Positions 1 to 11,835 of a stretch of DNA of 64,000 nt are shown here, in pieces. A program made the position numbers and the translations under genes. The notes under the pieces are model-generated. The model worked only from the letters and a program-made list of their open reading frames with translations, searched no databases and was not told the DNA's origin. The DNA comes from Daedaleopsis sinensis (Eukaryota > Basidiomycota > Agaricomycetes > Polyporales > Polyporaceae), in the NCBI GenBank assembly GCA_033807695.1, contig CM066300.1, forward strand, positions 3,968,001 to 4,032,000, given 5' to 3'. Every line of letters starts with the position of its first letter. The first letter of the stretch is position 1.

Positions 1-1
1 T

Positions 2-3000
2 GAGCAGGCTGTCAACCCAGATCCCATGCCAGAGGACGAAGACGAAGACGAGGAAGAAGACGATGCCGAGGCTGAGGCTGCTGCGACCCAGGGTGGTGAA
101 GATGCCACAGAGTCTCCTGTCGAGGAAGAAGAACATTCGCTGTTGGATCCTCCAATTTCTTCGATACCCCGTCAACCCTCTCAGACGGCGACCGCTCCTG
201 AGGAGGCCGAGGGTCCCAAGGCACGTCTGGTTATCCACAAGATGGCACTCGTGAACTTCAAGAGCTATGCAGGCCGACAGGTTATCGGGCCATTCCACAA
301 GGTATGTCGCGCCAAAGTCGCGCTCATGATGTCCGTGGATGCTGAACCCAGTATCTTAGTCGTTTTCAGCTATCGTCGGACCAAACGGATCGGGCAAGTC
401 GAACACTATCGACGCATTGCTCTTTGTGTTCGGTTACCGTGCATCGAAGATGCGCCAGGGCAAGCTCTCCGAGCTGATCCACAACTCTGCCAAGCACCCC
501 AACCTCACAGACTGTAGTGTAGAAGTGCACTTTCGTGATATAATCGACTTGGTGAGTACTCGAATCGAATGGCTGACTTGCTACTGACGACCTTGTAGCC
601 CGGGCCGGACGCATTCGAGGTCGTGCCAGACTCCGATCTCGTCGTGACTCGTACAGCGTTCAAGAATAACAACAGCAAGTACACTATCAACGGTCGTTCG
701 AGTACCTATGGCGAGGTTCAGGCATTGCTGAAGGGCCGCGGCATCGATTTGGATCACAACCGTTTCCTCATCCTACAGGTAAGCCTTTAGCGACGTCATA
801 TTCGATCAAGAGTCGATGGATACCTTTATCGCAGGGCGAGGTCGAGTCTATTGCTCAAATGAAGCCCAAAGCCGCGAATGACAGTGACGACGGTCTCCTA
901 GAGTATCTCGAAGACATCATCGGAACATCCAAGTATAAGACGCCGATCGAGGAATCTCTTGCCGAAGTTGAACGTCTGTCGGAAGACCGTAAGCAGAGAC
1001 TCAAGCGTCTTCGTATCGTCGATCAGGATAGAAAGGCACTTGAGGCGAAGAAGAAGGAGGCGGAGGACTACCTTCGGATGGTGAACGATCTCGTACGAGC
1101 GCGTTCTCGCCTTTGGCAATGGTATATCTGGAAGTGCTTGACGAATGAGGCTCAGCTCGAGAAGAAGATCGTAGGTGTATTTTAGCACGTCTTTTCTCAG
1201 AGGCCTGATAGCTGGGTATATAGCATGAGGCCGAGCATGAGCTGAAGGAAGAACAAGAGCAAAATCAAGACGATATCACTCATCTGGAGATGCTACAAAA
1301 GCACTACGAGGAGAGGAGCGCGGTGTACGAAGTGCGTAGTGGACTTGTGTCCAACAAACCTTCGTTGTGCTCATTGATATTCTTAGGAAATCAAAAGTGC
1401 CGCGGAAGTCGCCCTCAAAGATTTGGCCGCTTGTGAGAAGACTCAGATCAGCCTTAATGAGAAGCGCAAGCACGCCAACACCAAGGGAAAGAAGCTCAAG
1501 AAGGCTATCAATGAGGCGAGTTATTGTCATATGCTACTGCGAGACGACACTGACATTGCGATCAAAGGACGAGCATGCGTTCAACGAGGCCAGCCGTACC
1601 ATAGAAAACAGCAATACCAAGATGGAGCAGAAGCAGGCGGAGTTGGATGGTTTAGAACAAGATCTGGCGCAAGCGGAGAAGGTGCTCGAAGAAATTCGGG
1701 ACAGTCTGAAGGGTGGGCGAACTCGTATGCTCATAGAGTCTCGACTGAACGATATCCCCACGCAGGCAAGACCCAAGTGTTCCACGATCAGATCGAGGCT
1801 AAGCAGAAGGAGCTTCAACCCTGGACAGCCAAGATCAACGCTAAGCAGGCCGAGATCGACGTTGCAACTAGCGAGCGCGATGCTCTGCGCAAGAAAGCCG
1901 AAGCTGCGAAGGTGGCTCGTGAGCAGGCTGAGAACGAGTTCAACCAGTTGCGTGAAGATCATGAGGCCAAAAGCGAGGAACTCGAGAAGCTCAAGCATGA
2001 CAAAGCCAAGAATCAGAATGCGATTCGGGAGGCTGAAAGAGAGTATCAGGTTGGGACTTCCTTTACAGAGCTTCGGTCTACATATTTGCTCATCGGCTCC
2101 TCAGAATGCATCGGCGCAACTCCAACAATTGAGGAGCAAGGCATCATCATCGCGACAGAAGCTCGATGAGGCGAGATCCAAGCAGGAGCAAACCCACAGC
2201 AGTAACCGCGTATTAGACAGTCTCGACCGCCTACAGACTCAAGGTCGTATCAGCGGGTTCCATGTATGAGATTTCATGATTCTTGTCACCATCAACCATG
2301 GCTCATTCCTATCTCTAGGGTCGCTTGGGCAACCTCGGTACCATTCCTGAGAAGTACGACGTCGCGGTGTCCACCGCCTGTGGGTCTCTCGGACACATGG
2401 TCGTCGACACGGTCGAGCAAGGTCAGGCGTGCATTGAATACCTCCGTAGCCAACAAATTGGGCGTGCATCCTTCATGGTTCTTGAGAAGCTGAACGATCG
2501 TGGTATGGAGAAGATCCAGACGCCCGATAACGTTCCTCGTCTCTTTGATCTCATCAAGCCGAATGAACCCCGCTTTGCGCCTGCGTTTTTCAAGGCAGTC
2601 CAACAAACCTTGGTGGCCGACTCACTAGAACAAGCTAACCGCATCGCTTTCGGCGGTTCGCGCCGTTGGCGTGTGGTTACTCTCCAAGGACAGCTCATCG
2701 ACGCCTCTGGTACCATGTCCGGTGGTGGTACAAGTGTCCAGCGTGGTGGAATGAGCTCGAAGAAGCAAGAGACGGTCAGGCCTGAAGAGCTTCGTAGATT
2801 ACAGCAAGACAGCGACAACAACACACGAGCGCTTGAAGAGGCTCAACAACAGTGCAGGGCGCTCGAACTCAAGCTTGATGAGCTCAAGCAGTCCAACCCG
2901 CAATTAGAGCTAGCCATCGACAAGGTTACGCTAGATATTAGGAACTGCGCCAAACGTATCGCGGACAGCGAGAAGATCGTCCGGGAGCTCAAGTACGTAT

Positions 3001-4944
3001 CTCATCGAGCTGTCGACTGGTTGACTCTTTCTGATTTCTTGAAAGGTCGCAGAGTAAACCTGACGCCGGAGATGTTGCCCGCATCACTTCGCTGGACAGA
3101 GATATCGTCTCAGCGACAAGTCAGCTGCAGAAGCTCCAGGAGAAGAGCAATGCGATCGAGGAAGAGATCAAGGCTCTCGGGGAGAAGATTATCGAGGCCG
3201 GTGGTGCGCTCCTTCTCTCGCAGAAGTCAAAGGTCGATGGCCTTCGCTTGCATATCAACCTGGCCAACGCCGAGTTGACGAAGGCAGAAGTTGCTAAGGC
3301 CAAAGCCGAGAAGGATCTCACCAAGCACGAGACCAACATCGAGACCAATAAAAACGAGCTTGCGGAAGTCGAAGGTGAACTCGCTGAGTTGGGCGAAGAG
3401 CTACAAAAGCTCGAGGGTTACATGGGTTCAGTGAATGAGAAGGTCGAGGCCGCACAAGCAGCAGCGGAGAAATCGTCGGAGGACCTCGAGCGGCTCAAGG
3501 CAGAGTTGGACGAGAAGACAGAAGAGATCCAGGCATTCAGGCAGCGGGAGGTAAGTTGTCACCTAATTCAGTCACATCCTTACTGATTGGTTCGTGCCGT
3601 CACATTTTCCAGATGGCCATACAGCAGAGACTGGACGCACTTCGAGCTGAGAACAACAAGAACAAGGCGACCCTCGATCACTGGACCGGCGAACACGAGA
3701 AGTTGCACCTTGAGGATGTGGAGTGAGTATTCTAAGATTTTGTCCATCACTGTAGCTGACGTTACGCAGTGAGGATGATGATGAGGAACCAGCAGGAGAA
3801 GATGAGGGTGGCTCAGGCGATGAGGGCGCGGAGAACGTCAAGAAAGAACGCGCTCCTCGCAAGTCACGGGCTCGCACACCATCCCACGAGCTGTACAGTT
3901 ACTCGGACGCAGAGCTCGCGTCATTCAAACAGCGTGAACTTGTCGCCGACTCGGAACTGTTGGATGGTAGGTTGATCTTGTTCGACATTGCACAATCTTT
4001 CGAGCACTCACATTCCAACAGAAAGGGTGAATAATGCGAAGCCAGACCTGACCGTCCTGAAGGACTACCGCAAGCGTGAGGAGGAGTTCTTGCACCGCGC
4101 CGCGGAGCTAGACGAGATCACCAAGCAGCGCGACGAGAAGAAGGCAGAATACGAGGGCTTGACCAACCAGCGGCTGGCTGAGTTTATGGCTGGCTTTACA
4201 GCAATCTCCTTGAAGCTCAAAGAGATGTACCAGGTGTGTTGTCAATCATCTACCGCGGGCTGTAACTCATCTTGGTACCAGATGATTACCCTTGGCGGTA
4301 ATGCCGAGCTTGAGCTTGTCGATAGCATGGACCCCTTCTCCGAAGGCATCATCTTCAGTGTCATGCCGCCCAAGAAGAGCTGGAAGAACATCTCTAACCT
4401 GTCAGGTGGTGAGAAGGTGCGTCTTCCGTCTATCACCGGTCACCGCCATTGGTTTTGAGTGACCGGGCGCTTCCTATCCAGACGCTCAGCTCGCTCGCGC
4501 TGGTATTCGCTCTCCATGTCTACAAGGTATGTTCCACGCCCAATTGCTTAAGGGACTATATGAGTCTAAGTCGTCATATAGCCTACTCCTCTATACTTCA
4601 TGGACGAGATCGACGCCGCCCTCGATTTCCGCAATGTCTCTATTGTTGCCAACTACATCAAGGATCGTACCAAGAACGCCCAGTTCATCATCATCTCTCT
4701 GCGGTACGTTATGCACGCATTCACGTCATTGCGAAGATCGCTAGACTGAGGCAACTTCGCTAGCAATGACATGTTCGAGTTGAGCCATCGTCTCATTGGT
4801 ATCTACAAGACTGCCAATGCTACTCGCAGTAGGTATCTTCTAACTATACTTCAAGACGCGCACTGACGTTGACTCACAGGTATCTCAATCGATAATCACG
4901 CCCTAAACACCATTCCAGCCAACACGGTTTCAGTAGCAGGCTGA
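2..4944 (+). CDS. SMC4: SMC4, condensin ATPase subunit (5' partial)
   Basis: Core ATPase of condensin, which pairs with SMC2 to compact mitotic chromosomes. The frame is open through the left edge, so the true start lies upstream; what is visible begins with an acidic N-terminal stretch. After the first intron (donor at 302) the Walker A motif GPNGSGKS appears near 395, in a context typical of SMC4 (KMALVNFKSY just before, then ALLFVFGYRASKMRQGK). A long coiled coil follows, then the hinge (around 2325-2500), which includes GTIPEKYDVAVSTACG. A second coiled coil leads to the ABC signature LSGGEK (around 4400) and the Walker B region FMDEIDAALDFRN (around 4600). The protein ends after SISIDNH. 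About ten short introns with consensus ends interrupt it. All ATPase motifs are intact. It converges with the kinase gene, the two stop codons lying about 110 bp apart. Confidence 0.96.
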
Positions 4945-5053
4945 ATGATATCTTGAATTGTACATTACTGTGGTATACCTAGTCATCCATGTTCGCGTGT
5001 TGTTGTAGTCGACTTCCTATCATACACTTTCTTGCTTCTAGGTTCGGAACGTA

Positions 5054-6551
5054 TCATCCGGACCAGCTCAAATACTGTACCAGGAAACTCCCCAGTCCAC
5101 GGCCATCCTTGTGCTGCGCTCCAGGAACATCCACATCCGGGTAGCCGGTAGGTAGGAGAAGTGGAGAACCACTAGTGAAGAGCTCGTGTTCAAGCGCGTT
5201 CATGGCGCGCATGCGTTGGTTGGGCGGGTACACGAGGAGCCTACGGATGAGATCCAAACAGTTTTCACGCTCACGCTCAACTTCGGAACCGGGAAGGTTG
5301 GGTAGCAACGTGGTCAAGTCCACGGGAGGCACCTCCGTGAAGGTGACCTTCTGTGCGTCTGGAAGCTCCTTGAATGTCTGTGAACGACGATCGGTCCATG
5401 TATATGACGTGAAGTTGTATGCTGTGAGACGCACCGGCCAAATTGCCTCTGTGGGCGTTCCATGCACCTTGAAGATGCTCCACGCGAGGCCGATCTGGCC
5501 TCTAGTCGCGTCGTACAGCGAATCTCTAGTCCACTCAATATCTCGCTGCTCGGGCGACAAGTTCTTGGGGATGACGAATGGTAATTTTCCGTGAGACTCG
5601 TCTCCCTCAGGTTCTTCTTCGGAGTCGTCGTCCTGGTACCAATCGTCGTCTTCGTCATATGTCTTGCGCAGGTGCAGCGGCGTGAAGAATTCCGCGAGCA
5701 ACGAACCCATGCCCCATAGGTCGATAGCGCAAGCATCGTAGTCTGTCGTCCCGAACAACAACTCAGGAGCGCGGTAGGGTCTAGAATGTCGCCATCAGCA
5801 TGCAGCAAATCTTCGGTTCGAAAGTGATTTACGAACCCGGAAGCGACGTCGAAGCACATCCTCCCGCGCGGCTCAGGCCACAGGTCCCGATCGTCCTGCT
5901 CTTCAGACCAAGCGACGCCGAAGTCTACGAGCTTGATGCACCCTTCTCGTGTAACCAGCAGGTTTCCTGGCTTCACATCGCGATGCGCGATGCCGCGCGC
6001 GTGGATGTACGCAAGTGCAGAGAGGATTTGGTACACGAGGGACTTTGTCACCAGCAGGAAGGAGGGTGCGACGTCTGTTCGGCCGTCACTTGGCCATGGA
6101 GGATTATGTGGGCTAAAATGTGGGCTGGAGAGGATGTCGGATAGATGCAGGGGAACGAAGGGCATCCAATAATGCACCGTGTGCGTCGGTGATTCGGGCA
6201 ATTGACCAAGTACCTCTATGATCTGCTCTCAGGTGAGCGTATGGCTCAGGCAAGGAGTGAAGCATGCGCACATTGACATGGGAGAGACTTGATAGGATGC
6301 GTAGTTCCTTGCCGATGTCGTGCGGCTGCGCAGAGAACTTTGGGTTCGTCGACCCGCTTTTTATGGCGACCACGCCGTTGGCATCGCCGCGCAACTGTCC
6401 ACGCGTCACATACGCCGCCGTACTTTCCGCAATGGTCTCGAAGCTGTCCTATCACAGAGTCAATAAGACTAACCATCACCCACAAAATGATGGAGCTACT
6501 CACAATGTCAAAGGTTTCCTGCAGACCCGACCAATATTCAGTGTTTATCAT
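5054..6551 (-). CDS. CAK1-like cyclin-dependent-kinase-activating kinase
   Basis: Predicted Ser/Thr kinase of the CMGC group. Motifs in order: AIK with the catalytic lysine near 6375; the catalytic loop HRDVKPGN near 5960; DFGVAW near 5915; then, after an intron, RAPELLFGTTDYDACAIDLW near 5750. An acidic insert (DEDDDWYQDDDSEEE) lies in the C-lobe. The segment aligned with the glycine-rich loop (ESTAAYVTRGQ) has no GxGxxG, a recognised peculiarity of fungal Cak1, and the overall layout fits fungal Cak1/Csk1. By family knowledge it would phosphorylate the T-loop of CDKs. The start ATG at 6551 opens a short exon (MINTEYWSGLQ), spliced to the N-lobe. It is divergent from the next gene, with 285 bp between the starts. 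Kinase identity is certain; the Cak1 assignment is inference. Confidence 0.82.
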
Positions 6552-6836
6552 GGTGAGATCGCCTACTTCGCAGACGTCCTGAGTGCTGGAGACGAATTAC
6601 GCGACTGTTGGCAATGGACGCGAGTGAGCAAGGTGAACAGTACTGACGCATGTTGTCGGACTGGAAGGAGTACTATAGCCTCATGGCGGCCAGACACAGA
6701 TTAGCTCGGCCTCCGGCCGCTCTTTGGCGCCCGTGTCGTTACCGTTCGCGGCTAGATCTGCAATGGCATACACCCAGGCTGTGACCACCTTGGCCTTCTA
6801 CCACGACCACTAGTTCTCACCTTCGTGTCGACAAGG

Positions 6837-8682
6837 ATGACGATCCGCAAAGCACTTGGTGCGGCGAGCAGGACTCGCAGCAAGGAACAGGGCGCGCGTT
6901 TTGTGCACGACATTCGGGAGACTTCTATGTGGTTCATGAAGAACATCGTTTCAACACATCCTGTGAGTTCCTCACTTGCTGAATGCGCTGTCATTGAGCC
7001 TCGGGTGTTCTGACTACCTCTAGATAGCGCGCATACGTTCTGACCGCCGACATACGACCACACTACCTCCCAAGCCAGAATCCTCCACGAGCTATGACTC
7101 CAGTATCCTCATGGATGATGCCTCGCAAGTACGCGGAGGCGGATTCACACTACTCGTATTTGTGTAATTGACGTAAAACTGCAAAGGTAATAGACCAAGA
7201 TCACGTTGCAGACGACCCCTCTCCGCAACCAGAATCTGCCTCGAAAGAGCTAAGATCGTCAAGGACAAAAAAGGTGCGGTCCACTGGGTCCACCACCTTC
7301 ATTCAATAGCTGTTCTATCCAAAGAGTGGGAGGGCGATCCGACTAAAAAGCGGATCTCCCTTCCTTCGGCATCTCATAATCTCTCGATGGTCTCGAGATG
7401 CATGGTCAAACCCCATATATATATGAGTGCCGTGCAAGATTCTCGACTGACTGTTGCGGTGCAAGTCGGTGGTGCTCACAATTGTGTGAACAGATATTCC
7501 AGGAATCAGAAGATTCCGACTGTGAAGACTTTGGCCAGGTCGGGCAACATCTCGCGTTCATCATCATTTTTGCTGACCTGTATGCAGCCTACTCCGTTCA
7601 TATGCAGAGATCCAGTTCTCACTATCCCAACACCCTATACCTCCACTTCAATCCCTGTGTCGTGCTCTGACGATCTCGAATTTTCGACGTCTCTCTCTCT
7701 AGTGATTGAAGAGTCCGCGAGCTTTTGCGAGGTGCGTACAGCACATTGTAGTTTCATAGCTCTCCGGTGCTGATTGAGAGCAATACCCCAGGACCCCGAA
7801 GAATCTGGTGCTGTAGCTGATGCGGCTACGTCCGACGGCTCGGGTGACTTGCTTCCTACGTGTACCGGTGCCGCCGAAGCGAGCATACAGCAGCCGCATA
7901 GGATCCACAAACCTGGTGCTGCGGCGACTCCTGCCATTGTGCTCGCAATGCCTACCCCTCAGATTTCACAATCACCGATATTCCAGCCCCGCTCACCAAT
8001 AACCCTCGCCAAGTACGTTCAAGCTACTTCTCCCCGGATATTCTCGGCGGCTCCTGTCAGCAACGGGTCATTGTATCCCGTCCCGTCCATCCCGTCTTGC
8101 GACCGGTGCTGTCTTGCGCAACTGGAGGAGGGGTACATCTGCCGTTCTTGCGACCGACAGTGGCTGGCATGCAAAATGTGGTATCAAGTGAACGACGGTG
8201 GAAGGCGGCGCTGGCTCACGGAACCTTTGATCAGGCCCGCGGAGAGTACAGCCAGTATTCGGGCTGTGATGGGCGCCTTCGGGGTTCCCGGCGATGCTGG
8301 CAATGTCGGGCTAGGCTTAGAGCTCAAAGCCAAGAAGGCCCTCCCATTCAAGGTCGTCGCGACTCCCCTCGATCCCAGCAGTCTGCGACGGCGACAGATG
8401 CGCAAGAGCACGAAGACTCGGGCCCGTGGTGTCCGTGCTATGTTCTCCTCGTCACTGAAGAATCTACTGCATGCGTCTCGGGCTTTCCTTCCGATTCCCT
8501 CGGGCGGCTCGACGGATGAATCATCTGGGACATCTTGTGACTCGCGGGCGACATCAGTGGATGCTCGTATCGCTCCGCATCTACGGCAGCCGCACTGCTC
8601 CCCTACCCCTTCCTATGGATCGTCTCCCTCCGGTGCGGCATACATCACGTCCAACTCTCGCTTTGTCGAACACCTTGTCTAG
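6837..8682 (+). CDS. Hypothetical basidiomycete protein with cysteine cluster
   Basis: I do not recognise the function. The model joins phase-0 exons. The first starts at ATG 6837 (MTIRKALGAASRTRSKEQGA) and ends at the donor after VSTHP. Later exons carry IARIRSDRRHTTTLPPKPES, DQDHVADDPSPQPESASKE, an acidic piece (FQESEDSDCEDFGQ), and PTPFICRDPVLTIPTPY. The last exon runs from about 7792 to the stop at 8682. That exon holds a cysteine-rich motif, CDRCCLAQLEEGYICRSCD (8100-8160), resembling a zinc ribbon, followed by a basic region rich in RRRQMRKSTKTRARG and a Ser/Pro-rich tail. Much of the protein is low complexity. The third exon boundary (around 7300-7410) is uncertain because two frames are open. 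An upstream in-frame GTG at 6825 was not taken as the start. Confidence 0.6.
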
Positions 8683-9382
8683 GGCTGCCTGCGCGTCGTT
8701 GGGAGGACTCGGCAAGGACTGCCGTCGGGGCTGTTGAGCAGGCTCGGTGGACCGACACAATGGAGTGCCGCTCTTTTGGAATTTACTTAGCCCTCAGCGG
8801 GACGCTGGTGCCCGAGTGGTGGTCTTGTATCCTGTTGACGTGCCATGAAGTATAGATGTGTTGCGAGGCGTGTTTCTAGCGTTGTTCTACGCACGCCGCG
8901 AGATTAGTACTACAGGTGTATTGCTGTATGTGTGAGTGAAGTTGTGCGAAGTGTTGCCAATATTGGGGGCGGGAATGGGCGCCTCCAATGTACCGGCTAC
9001 CTTCCGGTGACCGCGCCCGGCGTGCGATGGGCCACCGACGCGTCGAGGACTCTGCTAGGACTCTGCTAGGACCACCATGATCTGCTGTTCCTGCTCTTGC
9101 TCGTCGCCCGCGACGGAGGCCCGCGACAAGAGGGACCGGGGCGAAACGGAGGCGGCCCAGGGCCATCCGGCGGGATCGGCAGAGCGCGGAGGGCGCTGAA
9201 GTTACCCAAAGGACGAGTACCACTTCGCCGTTCCCTGCCAGTGCCAGACGCAGTCCGAGAGTCCGTGCCCCCATCCACTCCGCTGGTTTCGCCCTCGAGT
9301 GTCGCCAGCGCGGCCCCCCCTCCATGTCTTTCCCTCTCACCACCACCATCCCCCTCGTCTCCCCTCGCCCACCGCACGCGCG
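8683..9382. other. Intergenic, 0.7 kb: promoter/5' leader of the NRAMP gene
   Basis: No convincing gene. From about 9060 the sequence becomes GC-rich with pyrimidine-rich runs just upstream of the transporter start, as expected of a promoter or 5' leader. A long reverse-strand open frame (9517-8876) is Arg-rich and overlaps the real first exon of the transporter, so it is treated as a shadow. Confidence 0.5.
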
Positions 9383-11560
9383 ATGAGCGACGACCAGGAG
9401 AACCAGACGCGCGACGTCATCGATTCGACCTCTCAGCCACCGGCCGCAACCATGCCTGCATGGCTCACCCGGGCTCGGTCTTACGCCTGGGTCGTCGTGC
9501 GCCATGCAACGAAGCATATGGGCGTGGGCCTCATCTGCGCCGTCGCGTACTTTGACCCGTGAGTCGTCGTGCAGTTCTGAGCTTGATTGAAGCTGACTCG
9601 AGGTGCCAGTGGCAACTGGGGGGTCGACCTCCAGGCGGGCTCCGAGTTTGGCTACAAGCTGCTCTTCGTCGTCCTTCTCGCGGGTATCTTTGCCATCTTT
9701 GTGCAGGTATGCGCTCTCACGCGGACCATCTCCCGCTCCGGTGCTGACCTCGATCCCTCACAGACGCAAGCATCCCGCCTTGGTTGTGTCACAGGCCTTG
9801 GTAAGTGGCTCACACACCCTGCTACTGTCTCGTAGACTGACTGCGCCGCAGATCTCGCCTCGCACTGTCGACTTTTGCTGCACGACAGACCGAAGCACAA
9901 GAAACTGTGGCGCTGGCTTGTCCTCTACCCCCTATATGCGCTCTCCGAAGTCGCCATCATGAGCACCGACCTCGCCGAACTGTTAGGTTCCGCCATAGCC
10001 CTGTGCATGCTGTTCCCGAAACTCCCCCTGTGGGCAGGCGTTCTCCTGACGGCCTCTGACGTTCTCCTGCTTCTCGCGCTCCGAGACCCGATCCGGGGGC
10101 GACCGGTCAGGCTCTTCGAGCTTTTCATCGCTATTCTGGTGCGTTCGTAATACGACTACGTTATCGCGTAGTCAAGCTTAAGACTGATGGCCATCTTCGG
10201 ATATTCAGGTATTTATAGTCTTGATATGCATGGCGATTATTATCTCCACTGCACGCGTGCATTGGGGCGACGCATTCGACGGCTTCTTGCCGTCCAAAAC
10301 CGTGTTCAAGTCGGGTGCACTCTACACATGTAAGTTGCCTCCTGCACTTATCCGAGTGCATTTACTCATGAATGCGCAGCCATTGGCATCATTGGAGCCA
10401 CAGTAATGCCTCATAGCTTGTTTTTGGGCTCAGCTCTCGCCACTCAAGACAGAGTATCGAAGGAGCTGACTACCGGGAAGCCTGCGGTCCTCACCACGAT
10501 AAGCTCTACGTTATCCACCGACTCAGAGACGACAATCTCCTCGCCAACGACCTCCGAGAAACTCCCAAGGTCTTTCACGGCATATGCTACTGCTTGGGTT
10601 CGGCGGCATTTCCGTGTCGTCCCTGTGAGCGACCTCCCCCTCGAGCCGAAGTCCCATGCCGAACGCGAGAACAGGCCCTACGAATTTGTGCGCGCGCACC
10701 TATACCATGGCATCGTCGACATGGTTATTAGCTTGCTTGGCCTTGCCGTGGTCATCAACTCATTGTAAGTTTGTGCGCACATAATGCATTCGGTCTGATT
10801 GGCTGATCCACCGTTCGCAGGATCCTGATATTGTCGAGTGCCGTGTTCTTCGACCACGACAACGGGTCCGAGAACCCAGCTGACCTATTTGATGCGTACA
10901 ACCTCCTGGGGAACACCGTCGGCAAACGTACGTGCGCCCTGCTGTGTGGTTACGTTCCCGTCCGCACTACTGACCTCTCCCACCCCTTATAGCTGCCGCA
11001 ATTATGTTCGCCTTGGCACTGCTGGCTTCCGGACAGAGCTCCTCGATAATAGCCACGCTGGCGGGCCAGATAGTTTCCGAGGGTTTCATTCGTTGGCGGC
11101 TCTCTGTGAGTCTCACCGTGCGCTCCACTGCCGCGCCCCTTCTCACTCATGCCGTCCGTTGCAGCCCGTTATGCGCCGTTTGTTCACCCGCTGCCTAGGT
11201 CTCGTACCCGCCCTGGTGGTCGCGGCTGCGGTCGGCCGCCCTGGCATCGACGCGTTGCTCGTTGGTTCGCAGGTCGTGCTCTCCCTCGTCCTTCCCTTCG
11301 TCGTTTTCCCACTCTTGTGCCTGACGTCGTCGAAGTCGGTCATGAGTGTGAAGAAGCCCCTGGACCGCTCAACCGTCCAAGGATCGGCAGATTCTGCCCC
11401 CAGCGCGCGGAACGCAGAGGGGGAGGCTGAAGCACAGGTGGAGATGGTCGACTTCTCCAACGGAAAGATCGCCATGTTCTTTGGCTTCCTGATTTGGATC
11501 GTCGTCGTGATGGCTAACGTGTACGCCCTCGTGGGGCTGGGCCTAGGGGAAGGCGCGTGA
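9383..11560 (+). CDS. NRAMP-family divalent metal (Mn/Fe) transporter, SMF-like
   Basis: Integral membrane proton/metal symporter. The start at ATG 9383 (MSDDQENQTRDVIDSTSQPP) gives a short hydrophilic N-terminus. The first transmembrane segment contains the metal-binding motif DPGN, split by an intron (FDP | GNWGVD, around 9555-9610). Further membrane helices follow, including KLLFVVLLAGIFAIFVQ, LYPLYALSEVAIMSTDLAEL and FELFIAILV. TM6 carries IGATVMPHSLFLGSALATQD near 10385-10440, the family's MPHN-type motif with Ser instead of Asn, as often in fungal SMF proteins. The C-terminal helices end with KIAMFFGFLIWIVVVMANVY and a short tail. About seven short introns. Family knowledge: fungal SMF proteins import Mn2+ and related ions at the plasma membrane or internal membranes; the exact substrate and site are not readable here. 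Confidence 0.93.
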
Positions 11561-11835
11561 AGCACGCGCAAAATACTCACATCCCTATCTTGAAAACATT
11601 GTAACATACGCATACACCCGCTCTGTCGCACTTGCTATCGTGTTTATGGACTCGTAGTTCCAGGATGTAGTATATTCGTAGCAATGTTGATGTATCCCTC
11701 TGTTCGTCGTACATCTTGAGTTGAAGTGACTAGATTCAACGTCCACATGATGCAGATGCGTGTGCTAATGCGATGATGATGGTACTGTCCGATTGCGATG
11801 ACATGAATGAGTATCGAGCGCAACAAACGCGGGCC

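Noticed and set aside
8876..9517. 213-codon minus-strand open frame upstream of the transporter
   Set aside because: It overlaps the first coding exon of the NRAMP gene antisense, is Arg/Gly-rich and has no domain; a GC-rich shadow.
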